A program made the position numbers and the translations under genes. Positions 54,710 to 64,000 of a stretch of 64,000 nt of DNA are shown here, in pieces. This DNA comes from Gammaproteobacteria bacterium (GTDB lineage Bacteria > Pseudomonadota > Gammaproteobacteria > Pseudomonadales > Cellvibrionaceae), in NCBI GenBank assembly GCA_004172865.1, contig SEBV01000007.1, forward strand, positions 186,001 to 250,000, written 5' to 3'. How positions within the stretch are numbered: position 1 is the stretch's first letter; each line of letters starts with the position of its first letter. The notes under the pieces are model-generated. The model worked only from the letters and a program-made list of their open reading frames with translations. It did not search any database and had not been told where the DNA came from.

Positions 54710-55594
54710 TCAATCGCGCGGTTTTGTGTGTTCGATAAATTCGACTACATCTTCACGAACTGGCGCTATAACTCTAAGTGGTGCTGAAAATGCACCTATC
54801 AATGTTGTGTGACTCGCGTGATCATACAGGTGTAGTGTGACTTGTGTACCGCTCGCTTTCAGTTTGTTAGCCAACGCTTGTGTGCTGCGAGTGGGACTGA
54901 CTAGTTTGTCGTCTGTTGCTGCTGCGAGAAAGGTTGGTATTGCGAGTGCAGACCCAAATTCGATGGGTTGAGCTTTTGCCGGGTAGTTCGGGTGAAAGAA
55001 AACTGGTTGTGCTTCCAGGTTGTCGGTGGGGAAAAAATCATAGGGGCCAGCTAGGCCAATCCAACCTGCAAGATCAGTTGGCTTGTGATTGGTTTCAGCG
55101 AGCCAGCGGGAATCTAGCGCCAACATGGCGGCATTGTATCCGCCTGCACTATGGCCCATCACAAATACCCGCTTGGGGTTTCCGCCCAAAACGGCTGCAT
55201 GTTCGAGGCCGTAAGCGAGGGCGAGGGCGCTGTCGCGCAAGAATTCGGGGTAGCGAACCTCGGGGTAAAGACGATAGTCAGCAACTAACACCAGAACTCC
55301 GCGAGCCGCGAGCGATGCCCCCACAAATTTATATTCGCTGCGTTCCCCGCTATTCCATGAGCCACCGTAAAAGAAAACTACTACTGGCCAACCTTCGTTT
55401 GGCGCTTTTGTTTTAGGCAAATAAATATCGAGTTTTTGGCGGCTGAGCGAGCCGTATTCCACGTTCGCCTTTAAAGTGTACCCACCACCGGCACTGGCAA
55501 TTGAGTTAAGTAAGCGCACTGGTGAGCATGATAAGAGAACGCATGCTGAGAATATCAGCGCCGAAAATGTGAGCATGGATTTTAATAACGACAT
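54710..55594 (-). CDS. Alpha/beta-hydrolase lipoprotein (carboxylesterase)
   Basis: 294 residues with a lipoprotein signal (FSACVLLSC lipobox). Esterase features are FYGGSWNSGERSEY (oxyanion region), the nucleophile Ser in GHSAGGYNAAML, Asp in AATDDKLVSP and His in YDHASHTT. Probably an outer-membrane-anchored carboxylesterase acting on small esters. It is 47 bases upstream of the EcsC gene, possibly one operon. Confidence 0.9.
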   Translation of the reverse strand: MSLLKSMLTFSALIFSACVLLSCSPVRLLNSIASAGGGYTLKANVEYGSLSRQKLDIYLPKTKAPNEGWPVVVFFYGGSWNSGERSEYKFVGASLAARGVLVLVADYRLYPEVRYPEFLRDSALALAYGLEHAAVLGGNPKRVFVMGHSAGGYNAAMLALDSRWLAETNHKPTDLAGWIGLAGPYDFFPTDNLEAQPVFFHPNYPAKAQPIEFGSALAIPTFLAAATDDKLVSPTRSTQALANKLKASGTQVTLHLYDHASHTTLIGAFSAPLRVIAPVREDVVEFIEHTKPRD

Positions 55595-55713
55595 TCAAAG
55601 AGCCTCAGTTGTATTTAAACGCTATACGTTGTGAGGCGCTTGTCGGATTGCGTATAAACGGGAAAACAAATTCGCTTTCCCGCTATAATTTAACGCAAGA
55701 TTTAATAAATAGA

Positions 55714-58272
55714 TTAATAAACGTCGCGTCTGTAGCGACCTGAATCGCTCAAAGCTTCAAATTCTGCTGTTCCCAAAATTTCTATCAGCGCTTGTTCAAC
55801 ACCAACCGCCATTCCGGTTAAACTACCGCAAATAAAAATAGCGGCATTTTTAGAAATCCATTCGCGCACCAATCCTTGTTCTTTCAATAATTGATGTTGC
55901 ACATAAGAACGCGTATCGCGCGAATAAATTTCATCTAACTTTTGTAGTAGGCCAGAATTTTTCCATGCATCAAATTCATCGCCATACAATCTGTCATGGG
56001 CGCGATTTCGTTCGCCAAAAATAAGCCAGTTTTGTTGTTCGCCTGCAAGCTCTCGCGCACGAAGATGCGAACGCAAACCCGCAATGCCGGTACCTGCGCC
56101 GATAAATATTATTGGGCCTTGGTGATCGTGTGAATGGAATGACGGATTTTTACGAACGCGAGCCAATACTTTTTCATTGCGCTGAGCGAACCTCGTGAGC
56201 CAACCAGAGCCTAAACCTATAACGCCATTTTCATCGAATGCTTGACGAATAACTAATTCCACATCTCCATCAGGATGTACAGACGCAATTGAATATTCGC
56301 GTTGCGGCAGTGGCTTTAATGATTCAACTAGAATATGCAAATCAGCGGTTTGTAAATGATGATCAGTAGGCAAAATATGTGTTGCGAACCATTGTTTAAG
56401 CGTTAAATCGTTTATGGTTTGATTACCATCCAAATTATGCTCGGCGAGAAATTTTTCAACTTTTGCGGGATCATGCTGCGGCTTTATTTCAAGAATATCG
56501 CCAGCTTGCCATGATTCACTAGCGGATTCTGCTACCAGATTAACCGCATAAATGGCGTTGCCAACACTACCTGCATTTAGCAAACGACGCGAGCTGAGAG
56601 CCCACGGTGTATAAGCAGTATCCTGACGTTGTGCGATAGTTGTTACGCCACCGAGTTTTGCAATTTCCTGTTCCCATTGTTGAATTGCATATTCATCGCT
56701 ATTGTCGACGTTAATACGTTCAAATATTGAGGTGGCGCCATTGCTGATTAACCACTGCTCAACCTCAATCGCAAAGCCACAATAGTCTTGATAGCACTTA
56801 TCGCCGAGCGCTAACAAACCGAAGCGAAGATTTTCAAAAGTGGTTTTGGCCTTCATCGAATTTTTGATAAAGCCTCGCGCCATGTCCGGTGCTTCACCTT
56901 CACCAAATGTCGATAATAAAAATAAAACTTTTTGGGTAGATGTGAGAACGCCGGTATTAACATCTGCTAAAGATTTAACACTCGTACTCACGCCACCAGA
57001 GCTGAGAATATTGGCAGTGTGCCACGCTAATTTTTCCGAGGTACCGCTTTGGCTTGCATAAACCACGAGATAATCTGGAACAGTTTCGGCGGCGCTAGTT
57101 AAAGTTGGGAGCGATGCTAATGCTTGTTTTGTTTCGCGTTTCTTTTTACGGCGATCTATGTAGAGCAAAAATCCGGTGATGGTAAACAACGGCATAAAGA
57201 GTGACGCCACCATATTTACAATTCGGCCCGGCGTTCCAAACCAATCGCCGGTGTGCAATTCATACATACTTTGGTAGATGCGTTTTCCCAAAGGTTCGAC
57301 AGGTTTATACGGTTGAAATTTCACGATTTCGCCCGCGGAATTTACGGACATGCTGTTGCGTTGGCGATCATGCAATGCTTCGGGCAAAACGTAAGAGATA
57401 GCAAAAGCTTCATGTGGTTTTTTTGGAATGGTGATTGATGCAGTTTTGTAGTTGCCCTCTGTTTTTGCTAAAAAAGCTTCCCATGCGATATCGGTGTTGG
57501 GTGCAATTTTTGGTAACTCCTGTTGTTCTCGCTCGCCACGACCGCCGCGTTCACCGCGTTGTGGTGGCACCTCACCGGTTAATACCACCGACAAACCGCT
57601 GCGATACCACGAGTAGGACCAGGACAATCCTGTTAACGCCAGCAATAAATAAACGATCAATACCCAGGTTCCAATTACTGAATGTAATGCCCAGTAAAAG
57701 CTTCTGCCTTTTAAACTAAAATCGATGCGAAACCAGTTACGCCAATTCAGCGCACGACGTGGCCAGCGCAAATACAATCCAGACAGGGCAAAATAAATAA
57801 GGGCGATTGAACTGAAACCCGTAATTTGTCTCCCTATGTTGATACCTTCGCCGCTGGGAACGAGTAGCCAGCGATGTAATTCCAGCACAGTGCGAAAAAA
57901 GGCTTGGCCAGTCAAAGACCCAGGCGTTGTACCGGTATAAGGATCGATATAAATAGTCTTCGCACGCTCGTTGCGATTAGTACTTGCGACTCTCACTAAC
58001 GCACTGCGGCCAGCCTCTGAAGACAGGGTAATTTGCTCAACCCAATCGCCTGGGTTATCGGCACGGAAGCGCGCGAGAAGGGCATCTGGCTCAAGTGGAG
58101 CAACGCCTTCATGGACTTGCACAGTCGCGATTCCGGGGCTGATAGCTTCCATGATTAGCTTTTCAAAGCTCATCAAAGCGCCGGTACCACCGACAAGCGC
58201 CAGTACCAATCCTGCAGTAATTCCCAAGAACCAATGAAGTTGAAAAACCCAATTTTTCACGTCTATCTCCAA
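55714..58272 (-). CDS. PepSY-flavodoxin-flavoreductase fusion
   Basis: An 852-residue inner-membrane protein. Residues 1-380 are a PepSY-TM region with four TM helices (WVFQLHWFLGITAGLVLAL; GLYLRWPRRALNWRNWF; MYELHTGDWFGTPGRIVNMV). Residues about 398-545 are flavodoxin-like (VVYASQSGTSEKLAW; LSTFGEGEAPDMA; LGDKCYQDYCG). Residues about 570-852 form a CPR/CysJ-type FAD and NAD(P)H reductase (REYSIASVHPDG; FIGAGTGIAGLRSHLR). Such fusions carry electrons across the membrane, typically for ferric-siderophore reduction. No TonB receptor is adjacent. A possible Fur box lies upstream. Confidence 0.93.
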   Translation of the reverse strand: MEIDVKNWVFQLHWFLGITAGLVLALVGGTGALMSFEKLIMEAISPGIATVQVHEGVAPLEPDALLARFRADNPGDWVEQITLSSEAGRSALVRVASTNRNERAKTIYIDPYTGTTPGSLTGQAFFRTVLELHRWLLVPSGEGINIGRQITGFSSIALIYFALSGLYLRWPRRALNWRNWFRIDFSLKGRSFYWALHSVIGTWVLIVYLLLALTGLSWSYSWYRSGLSVVLTGEVPPQRGERGGRGEREQQELPKIAPNTDIAWEAFLAKTEGNYKTASITIPKKPHEAFAISYVLPEALHDRQRNSMSVNSAGEIVKFQPYKPVEPLGKRIYQSMYELHTGDWFGTPGRIVNMVASLFMPLFTITGFLLYIDRRKKKRETKQALASLPTLTSAAETVPDYLVVYASQSGTSEKLAWHTANILSSGGVSTSVKSLADVNTGVLTSTQKVLFLLSTFGEGEAPDMARGFIKNSMKAKTTFENLRFGLLALGDKCYQDYCGFAIEVEQWLISNGATSIFERINVDNSDEYAIQQWEQEIAKLGGVTTIAQRQDTAYTPWALSSRRLLNAGSVGNAIYAVNLVAESASESWQAGDILEIKPQHDPAKVEKFLAEHNLDGNQTINDLTLKQWFATHILPTDHHLQTADLHILVESLKPLPQREYSIASVHPDGDVELVIRQAFDENGVIGLGSGWLTRFAQRNEKVLARVRKNPSFHSHDHQGPIIFIGAGTGIAGLRSHLRARELAGEQQNWLIFGERNRAHDRLYGDEFDAWKNSGLLQKLDEIYSRDTRSYVQHQLLKEQGLVREWISKNAAIFICGSLTGMAVGVEQALIEILGTAEFEALSDSGRYRRDVY

Positions 58273-58574
58273 TAATTATTTGGCATTTATATCGCTAAAT
58301 GCCTGTCTGGTATTTGTTGATCCATGAGCCAGTTAAGCGTCTTCAAAAATATGGATTAATGTGACAATAATTATAACGACAAATAGTTGCGGATGATATT
58401 GGTTCTCAATAATAAAGTTGGCCGGCAAATCTAGATGAGCCTCCTGCCTTTCATTCACCCTGCCAAGCGTAAGAAAAGTAAGTTTTTCAGCTGGATTTCA
58501 TGCCTTTAAAACCCTTAGCTTGTATGATGGCGTTTGAGATTAGTGACGAGTTGGATGAAGTAGGAAGAAATGCT
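58273..58574. promoter_or_regulatory. Upstream region of the reductase gene with a possible Fur box
   Basis: 302 bases between divergent genes. At 58394-58411 the sequence TGATATTGGTTCTCAATA resembles a Fur box on either strand (complement TATTGAGAACCAATATCA). The match is partial. The siderophore-reductase character of the adjacent gene makes it plausible. Confidence 0.35.
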
Positions 58575-58721
58575 ATGAACCGCAAGAAAAAGCTCAATGA
58601 CGCTTTTAACAAAAAGCTTAAAAAGATGAACGCCAAATTACGCGTTGTGAATAAACCCAAATACATCTCAAAAGCGGATCGCGAAGCCATGGCTTTGGCA
58701 GAGAATGAATTACGGAGTTAA
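58575..58721 (+). CDS. DUF2986-like small basic protein
   Basis: 48 residues, very lysine-rich (MNRKKKLNDAFNKKLKKMNAK), ending in NKPKYISKADREAMALAEN, a pattern I associate with the DUF2986 family of marine gammaproteobacteria. TAGGAAGAAATGCT gives the ribosome site for the ATG at 58575. An upstream in-frame ATG at 58500 is less likely. Function unknown, possibly RNA-binding by composition. Confidence 0.7.
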   Translation: MNRKKKLNDAFNKKLKKMNAKLRVVNKPKYISKADREAMALAENELRS

Positions 58722-58870
58722 ATCTAGGGCTAGCCATCATCAATAGGTGAGGTCATGAGTCCCGTTCTGGAGTTATCCGCACGTTTAACGATTTAGCAGC
58801 CGGTTTCAGGTTCCAATGGCTAGCGTCGCGACTCCACAGATTGGACTCAGGGCATTTTACCAATCCACTA

Positions 58871-59668
58871 CTAATCCCATTCAGGCGCAATGCTCGGATT
58901 TGCTAAACGATCATTGGCTTCCAGTGTCGCAATCTCCGCCATTTCGTCATCACTCAATTTTATATTGCGTGCCTGTAAATTTAATTCCTGATTAAAGCGT
59001 TTAGTTGATGAAGGAATAACTGCAAAGCCTTGTTGTAATGACCACGCCAATGCAATTTGTGCAGCAGAATATTTATGACGTTCCGCAATTTTTGTAATCA
59101 CCGGATCATTCATAACCTTGCCGTAAGCAAGCGGCATATAAGCAGTTATGTGTACGCCTTTATTGCGCGCAAAATCAACGACTTTTTTGTTTTGTAAGAA
59201 CGGATGAATTTCAACCTGATGAGTCGCAATTTCTTGTGCGCCCACAACATCAATTGCTTGTTGAAAAAGTGCGTTAGTGAAATTTGAAAGACCGATAGAT
59301 TTGGTGAAGCCTTGCGCTTTAGCTTCTGCGATAGCTTCCATATATTCGGTTATAGGAATCACGTTGGGCGATGGCCAATGCACCAAAGTGAGATCTACTT
59401 GTTCAAGACGCAATTTTTCCAAACTCTCTTTGAGGCTGGGAATTAATTTTTCGCGCGATAAATTATCAATCCAAATTTTTGTTGTAATAAAAATTTCACT
59501 GCGTGCTATACCGCTATCAACAATGGCTTTCCCAACTTCTGCTTCGTTGCCATAAATTTGTGCGGTATCTATATGTCGATAACCAAGTTCTAAACCTGTA
59601 GTTACTGAATCAATTACTTGCTGGCCTTTAAGGCGAAATGTACCTAAACCAATATTTGGAATATTCAT
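58871..59668 (-). CDS. Aldo/keto reductase (DkgB-like)
   Basis: A 265-residue NADPH-dependent carbonyl reductase of AKR class. The tetrad is visible in [17 protein letters not shown] (Asp, Tyr), FITTKIW (Lys) and [10 protein letters not shown] (His). The NADPH-binding end [14 protein letters not shown] is also standard. It lies 51 bases after the MFS exporter gene in the same direction, so the two are likely cotranscribed and controlled by the divergent LysR regulator. Confidence 0.94.
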   Translation of the reverse strand: MNIPNIGLGTFRLKGQQVIDSVTTGLELGYRHIDTAQIYGNEAEVGKAIVDSGIARSEIFITTKIWIDNLSREKLIPSLKESLEKLRLEQVDLTLVHWPSPNVIPITEYMEAIAEAKAQGFTKSIGLSNFTNALFQQAIDVVGAQEIATHQVEIHPFLQNKKVVDFARNKGVHITAYMPLAYGKVMNDPVITKIAERHKYSAAQIALAWSLQQGFAVIPSSTKRFNQELNLQARNIKLSDDEMAEIATLEANDRLANPSIAPEWD

Positions 59669-59719
59669 TATAAATCCTCAATACTTTTTAAAAATTAGAT
59701 CAGAATAAATTTAAGAAAA

Positions 59720-60934
59720 TTAACAAGCGTGTTCGCTAAGTTTTGTGGCAATTAATGTGTCGGAAGGTTCAAGTTTTTCTTGCTTGTCTAATCGTCCGGC
59801 GAGTGTTGTTAATGCAAGTGCGCCCAACACAATCAGTGCGCCAATCCAGGGTGTATTCATCAAACCATAATTTGCAACAATTAATCCACCAATCCAGGCG
59901 CCGCCCGCAATACCTACATTAAATGCTGCGATATTTAAACCGGATGCTACATCTACCGCTTGCGGTGCATCAATTTCTGCGCGCTGCACTACATAAACTT
60001 GTAAGCCTGGCACATTACCGAAGGCGACTGCGCCCCACACCAAAACAGTTGCGAGAGCTAACCACATGTTTGGCGCGGTAAAAGTCAAAACAAATAGCAC
60101 TAGCGCGAGTAATGCGAAAACAATTTGTAGTGCGCGAATAGGGCCTTTTTTATCGGCTAATTTACCACCCCAAATATTTCCGAAGGCAACTGAAACACCG
60201 TACACCAACATTACTAATCCAACGCTACCTGCAGAAAAACCGGAGACTTCTTGCAAGATAGGCGCGAGGTAAGTGAAGGCGATAAATGTGCCGCCATACC
60301 CGAGCGCTGTCATCGCGTACACCAATAACAGACGCGGCTTTTTGAGTACTGAAAGTTGTGTTAGTAAGGGTGCTGGAGCGATGCTTGCGATATTTTTAGG
60401 AATCAAAATCCAACTGCCAATCACCGCGATAACTCCCAAAAGTGACACAGCCAAAAACGTTGCCTGCCAACCAAAATGCTGACCTATATACGTCCCGAGT
60501 GGAACACCTGTTACAAGAGCAACTGTTAGCCCGGTAAACATAATTGCAATTGCGCTCGCTGCTTTTTCTTTCGGAACCAAACTGGTGGCGATGGTTGATC
60601 CAATCGAAAAGAACACACCATGTGCTAAACCGGTGAGTACCCGCGCTGCCATCAGGGCTTCATAACTTGGTGCCATCCACGCGACTAAATTGCCGATGGT
60701 GAATAGCGTCATCAAGCCCAACAATAACTGCTTGCGCGGTATGCGGCCAGTAAGCGCAGTTAATACCGGCGCACCAATCGCGACGCCCAAGGCGTAAAGG
60801 CTGACGAGTAAGCCGGCTGATGGAACAGAAACGCCAAGGCTTGTAGCGATGGTGGGTATAAGACCGACGATGACGAACTCGGTGGTTCCAATGGCGAAGG
60901 CGCTGAGTGTTAGCGCCAAAAGTGCGAGAGGCAT
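59720..60934 (-). CDS. MFS exporter, AraJ/drug-efflux type
   Basis: A 404-residue, 12-TM transporter. It opens LALTLSAFAIGTTEFVIVGLIPTIA, carries the motif A loop ALTGRIPRKQLLLG and the antiporter motif C-like GVPLGTYIGQHFGW, all typical of DHA1-family exporters. It is first in an operon with the aldo/keto reductase and is divergent from the LysR gene, with 99 bases between. The substrate is unknown. Confidence 0.94.
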   Translation of the reverse strand: MPLALLALTLSAFAIGTTEFVIVGLIPTIATSLGVSVPSAGLLVSLYALGVAIGAPVLTALTGRIPRKQLLLGLMTLFTIGNLVAWMAPSYEALMAARVLTGLAHGVFFSIGSTIATSLVPKEKAASAIAIMFTGLTVALVTGVPLGTYIGQHFGWQATFLAVSLLGVIAVIGSWILIPKNIASIAPAPLLTQLSVLKKPRLLLVYAMTALGYGGTFIAFTYLAPILQEVSGFSAGSVGLVMLVYGVSVAFGNIWGGKLADKKGPIRALQIVFALLALVLFVLTFTAPNMWLALATVLVWGAVAFGNVPGLQVYVVQRAEIDAPQAVDVASGLNIAAFNVGIAGGAWIGGLIVANYGLMNTPWIGALIVLGALALTTLAGRLDKQEKLEPSDTLIATKLSEHAC

Positions 60935-61033
60935 AGTGTTCTCCTAAGGGATAAAAGATGCTCGCAGTATTCCGCTTGTACTGGCAAAGAAAAATCCCTC
61001 TGGCTACACTAGACTTTTGCTTGGGAGTCAACA

Positions 61034-61942
61034 ATGTTAAATATAGATGCCCTTATTGGCTTCGTTTCAGTCATAGATACTGGCTCATTTTCCGCCGCTG
61101 CAGAGCGCTTGGGTCAGACTCCATCGGGAGTAAGTAGAACTATTTCGCGCCTGGAAGCTCAGTTGGGCATGACCTTAATGAAGCGAACAACACGCAAGTT
61201 GGATTTAACGGAAGAGGGCGAATGGTTGCTAGTCCGTGCCCGTCAAATTCTGGCCGACTTGCAAGATACTGAAGAGCAATTAACGGCTCGGCTTTCGCAG
61301 CCGTCAGGCTTAGTGAGAGTGAATGCTTCGACGCCCGGCCTTGATCATTTGGTTGCGCCTTTTGTCGCCGAGTTTATGGATACTTATCCGCTCATTCGTT
61401 TGGAATTGGTCAGCGGCGAAACTTTTGTAGATTTAATCGAAGAGCGTGCCGACGTTGGAATTCGCATCGGCCCTTTAGCGGATTCAACTCTCAATGCAAA
61501 ACGTTTAGGCAGTAGCCGCGTGCGTTTATTGGCATCCCCCGATTATTTGGCGCGCCACGGAAACCCAACAGATATTAATTCACTCGCGCAACATCGCTTG
61601 CTGGGTTTTACCGAGCCTGCATCGTTAAATATTTGGCCTCTTCCGCAAGAGCAGGGCGAGGGATTAGCAGTTACACCAATTGTTGCAGCATCTAGCGGCG
61701 AAACATTATTGCACTTGGCAGTAGGCGGTGCCGGCATCGCTGCATTAACAGATTTCTTAACGCACAAAGAAATCACCAGCGGCAAACTTGTACCTGTACT
61801 GGAGTCGCAAACTTTACCGTGGTCAAAACCGGTGTGGGCCGTGTTTTATAAACAAAAAGTTTTGGCTCCGCGCGTTGCAGCGTTTGTGGATTTTTTGTCG
61901 CAGAAGTTGGCGGGAAATATTTTGGATGCGATTAGTCAGTAA
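61034..61942 (+). CDS. LysR-family transcription regulator
   Basis: A 302-residue regulator. The winged HTH at about 1-60 (FVSVIDTGSFSAAAERLGQTPSGVSRTISRLE) is followed by a LysR substrate-binding domain (about 90-295; SQPSGLVRVNASTPGLDHLV, ADVGIRIGPL). It is divergent from the MFS/aldo-keto reductase operon, its likely target, and probably autoregulated. The effector is unknown. Confidence 0.95.
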   Translation: MLNIDALIGFVSVIDTGSFSAAAERLGQTPSGVSRTISRLEAQLGMTLMKRTTRKLDLTEEGEWLLVRARQILADLQDTEEQLTARLSQPSGLVRVNASTPGLDHLVAPFVAEFMDTYPLIRLELVSGETFVDLIEERADVGIRIGPLADSTLNAKRLGSSRVRLLASPDYLARHGNPTDINSLAQHRLLGFTEPASLNIWPLPQEQGEGLAVTPIVAASSGETLLHLAVGGAGIAALTDFLTHKEITSGKLVPVLESQTLPWSKPVWAVFYKQKVLAPRVAAFVDFLSQKLAGNILDAISQ

Positions 61943-62019
61943 GTGTGTGTTGTAAGTTAGTTGGAATAAAATCACCCAGGTTATATAGTTGGCGCTGATT
62001 GAAAAATTGTCAGGCCAAT

Positions 62020-62467
62020 ATGAAATATTTTACCTATGAGTGGTGGTCAAACGAATCACCAAAAGCTGAAAAATGTATTTGAAGAGTATCGAAGCTATCT
62101 TGCTTCGATCAAGGATGTTTTGCCAGAAAAAATTGTTGAATTTGAAGCCGAATATAGTTTGCATGACTCCAAAATTAAGAAAATTTTCTGCTCTTTTAAA
62201 AATAAAGAAGTCATTCTTGAATTTCTTGGCTGGAATTTAAACCTAGAGCATCAAATTTATTACACCTTAATATTTTCGGGAGTTACTAAATTTAAACAAA
62301 CTTTACCGCAGCAAGAATATGTTGAATCTGAACTTGGTGATTTAGGTTATTGGGAAATTGAAAGTATAAATTCAGAAATTGAGGTGCGTATGTTGTTTGC
62401 GTCTGGAGCTGAATTTAATATAACTTTTAAAGAATTTAGCTTCATCACAAAAAATATAAAAGCATAA
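62020..62467 (+). pseudogene. DUF4085-like protein gene with a homopolymer frameshift
   Basis: Translation from ATG 62020 gives MKYFTYEWWSNESPKAE, then runs off at a stop. If the A5 run at 62069-62073 had four A, it would continue as NVFEEYRSYLASIKDVLPEK and on to 62467, about 148 residues. The MKYFT opening and VFEEYRSYL...SLHDSKI order fit a DUF4085-like cytoplasmic family. An ATG at 62036 opens the second frame but has no ribosome site. It is either a sequencing error or a recent lesion. Function unknown. Confidence 0.7.
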
Positions 62468-62641
62468 TAAGTTGTTGCAGCTTTAATCCGTTACTTCGTG
62501 CCTCAATTGTAAACTTTTTAAGTTGCGATTTTAACTAGGTGCCTCCACGGCTTAGTTGCGTAGAATATTTCATAAGACCACAATACGAAACTTCAATAAA
62601 TTCCATTTGTTAATAGTGCTATTAAAAAATAGGAGCTGACT

Positions 62642-63057
62642 ATGAAGCCATTGATTACAGTAATTACATTAGGTGTTGATGATTTAGAAAAATCACTTCT
62701 TTTTACAAGGATGGTTTAGGTTTTGAAACTGAGGGTATTGTTGGGAAAGAAATTGAATACGGTGCTGTTGTTTTTATACAGCTTCAAGCGGGTTTGCGTT
62801 TGGCGTTGTGGCCGCGTGAAAGTATTGCTCATGATACGGGTTTAAAGCTTGGTTCAGCCAACCCTGCTGAAATGACTATTGGCCATAATGTTTCAAGTAA
62901 GTCTGAAGTTGAAGATATTATGGAAAAGGCAAAAAATGCTGGCGCTTTTATTTTAAAGCCAAGTGGCGATACGTCATGGGGTGGTTACTCAGGTTATTTT
63001 CAAGACCCGGATGGTCATGTTTGGGAAGTTGTTTTTAATCCTCAGTGGGAAAATTAA
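62642..63057 (+). pseudogene. VOC/glyoxalase-family gene with a homopolymer frameshift
   Basis: AGGAGCTGACT precedes ATG 62642, giving MKPLITVITLGVDDLEKSLL, then a stop at 62717. Adding one T to the T5 run at 62700-62704 restores FYKDGLGFETEGIVG and the remaining sequence (FIQLQAGLRLALWPRES, GYFQDPDGHVWEVVFNP), a complete 138-residue VOC protein. The metal-site Glu in WEVVFNP is present. It is a likely sequencing error or a very recent mutation. Confidence 0.85.
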
Positions 63058-63221
63058 AAATCCGTGTTAATTGATAAATAGTGATTTTTAATGCTGATGC
63101 TGCGGTAAGTCTTATCAGATAAAAATTACTGCAGTATCAGCTCAAAATTGCGATGACTTTGTGATTTTAAAAAAGTACGCGAATACCCAAATCAAAAAAT
63201 AAAATGTCATCACTTTATTTA

Positions 63222-63815
63222 CTAGGTTGGAGTTTTAATTTCTCCTGTAAAGCGCCCTTTATAAATGATATCGCTCAATGGTAGGCGTTGAGATGGAACT
63301 TCACGTTTTTGAAGCGCTTCTGGTAATGTGGAAGCGTCACCTTGATAACCTATAGCGACTGCAGCTTCAACTTTTAAATTTTCTGGCAGGCCTAATACAA
63401 CCGGTGTCTTTTCATAATCGATTCCCGCCATGCCGTGCGCGATTAATCCCAAGTTATGCGCTTGAAGTGCCAGCGACATAAACGCGGAACCTGTATCGAA
63501 ACTATGAGTGTTCAAAGGTCGTGTTCCATCGTAAGACGTTACCGATGTAATAATGACCAAGGCACCTGAATTTTTTGCCCATCCCTCATTAAATGGAACC
63601 AGCAGACTCAAAAGAGTATCGAATTCAGGCTCACCGCGCACTCCGTAAAAAAAGCGCCATGGTTGTAGATTGGAGCCAGATGGTGCCCAACGTGCTGCTT
63701 CAAAAATCGTTAGAAGCTGCTCATGCGTTACAGGCCGATCAGAAAAAGCTCGCGGTGACCAACGATCAAGAAATTGCTTATCAATTGGGTATTCGGATGT
63801 ACGCGTACTGCTCAT
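63222..63815 (-). CDS. Nitroreductase-family protein
   Basis: A 197-residue FMN-dependent reductase. The family entrance is RWSPRAFSDRPVTHEQLLTIFEAARWAPSGSNLQPWRFFYG, with FMN-binding Arg and Ser/Asn as usual, and HGMAGIDYEK...VAIGYQGDAS in the C-half. The substrate is unknown (nitro compounds, quinones or flavins). It is monocistronic. Confidence 0.92.
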   Translation of the reverse strand: MSSTRTSEYPIDKQFLDRWSPRAFSDRPVTHEQLLTIFEAARWAPSGSNLQPWRFFYGVRGEPEFDTLLSLLVPFNEGWAKNSGALVIITSVTSYDGTRPLNTHSFDTGSAFMSLALQAHNLGLIAHGMAGIDYEKTPVVLGLPENLKVEAAVAIGYQGDASTLPEALQKREVPSQRLPLSDIIYKGRFTGEIKTPT

Positions 63816-64000
63816 AGCTTCTACCTCTGCTTTAACCGTTTATAGACGCCAACGAGCTCTTTATTGGCGAGTTAGTGGACATTCAGTTTCATGTCATTCA
63901 TTGCGAAACGCCGTTGATGATCACTTGGTGATGCCATAAGGCTCATCATGGCCACCGACAACCCATCCTAGCGCATTTTATCTATCGTTGTTGGCTCAGC

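Noticed and set aside
1-64000. tRNA, rRNA, CRISPR arrays, insertion sequences or prophage genes
   Set aside because: No cloverleaf with CCA/anticodon arm, no regular spaced repeats, no transposase, integrase or phage structural proteins were recognised.

Overview
The window looks like a chromosomal segment of a plant-polysaccharide-degrading gammaproteobacterium of the Cellvibrio type (Cellvibrionaceae). The evidence is a pair of secreted enzymes with CBM2, CBM10 and CBM60-like modules joined by poly-serine linkers, c-type cytochromes, RND pumps and moderate GC. No rRNA, tRNA, CRISPR array, phage or insertion sequence was seen. The assignment is by eye and is an inference.

Layout. 1-3.2 kb: 3' end of an RND efflux operon whose outer-membrane channel gene has lost an internal segment. 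3.2-9.3 kb: a GAF-PAS-GGDEF-EAL protein, an MFS transporter, a His-rich CDF metal exporter and an old-yellow-enzyme reductase. 9.3-17.3 kb: a signalling block with a PAS histidine kinase, a complete stressosome-type module (RsbR, RsbS, RsbT, an RsbW-like/SpoIIE fusion, an RsbT-like/histidine-kinase/receiver fusion and a receiver-kinase-receiver hybrid), and a divergent BLUF blue-light receptor. 17.3-25.6 kb: a sigma-54 activator facing the seven-gene Nit1C nitrilase cluster, with a visible -24/-12 promoter and an inverted-repeat activator site. 25.8-31 kb: a small exported protein, then an RND permease/adaptor pair. 31.2-33.1 kb: a KaiC-like ATPase with a response regulator. 33.3-37.7 kb: a CE15 glucuronoyl esterase and a GH5 cellulase. 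38.2-44 kb: a translationally coupled operon of a DUF1592-type dihaem cytochrome, a Tat-exported DUF1552 protein, an exported ankyrin protein and a cytochrome c'. 44.3-48.4 kb: mixed small genes, an EamA transporter and an esterase pseudogene. 48.7-52.2 kb: a second BLUF protein convergent with a hybrid kinase and a second KaiC-like ATPase. 52.6-64 kb: VOC, EcsC and esterase proteins, a PepSY-flavodoxin-reductase fusion, an aldo/keto reductase and MFS exporter facing a LysR regulator, two frameshifted genes and a nitroreductase.

How they work together. The strongest theme is environmental signalling: two BLUF photoreceptors, two KaiC-like ATPases without KaiA or KaiB, several hybrid kinases and a stressosome with no sigma-B in view, whose output seems to pass to histidine kinases. 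The second theme is metabolic: a sigma-54-controlled nitrogen-scavenging (nitrilase/cyanide-linked) operon, lignocellulose ester and cellulose cleavage outside the cell, and an obscure periplasmic haem operon. Several genes are broken. Two of the lesions sit at five-base homopolymers and could be sequencing errors; the channel deletion and the esterase decay look real.
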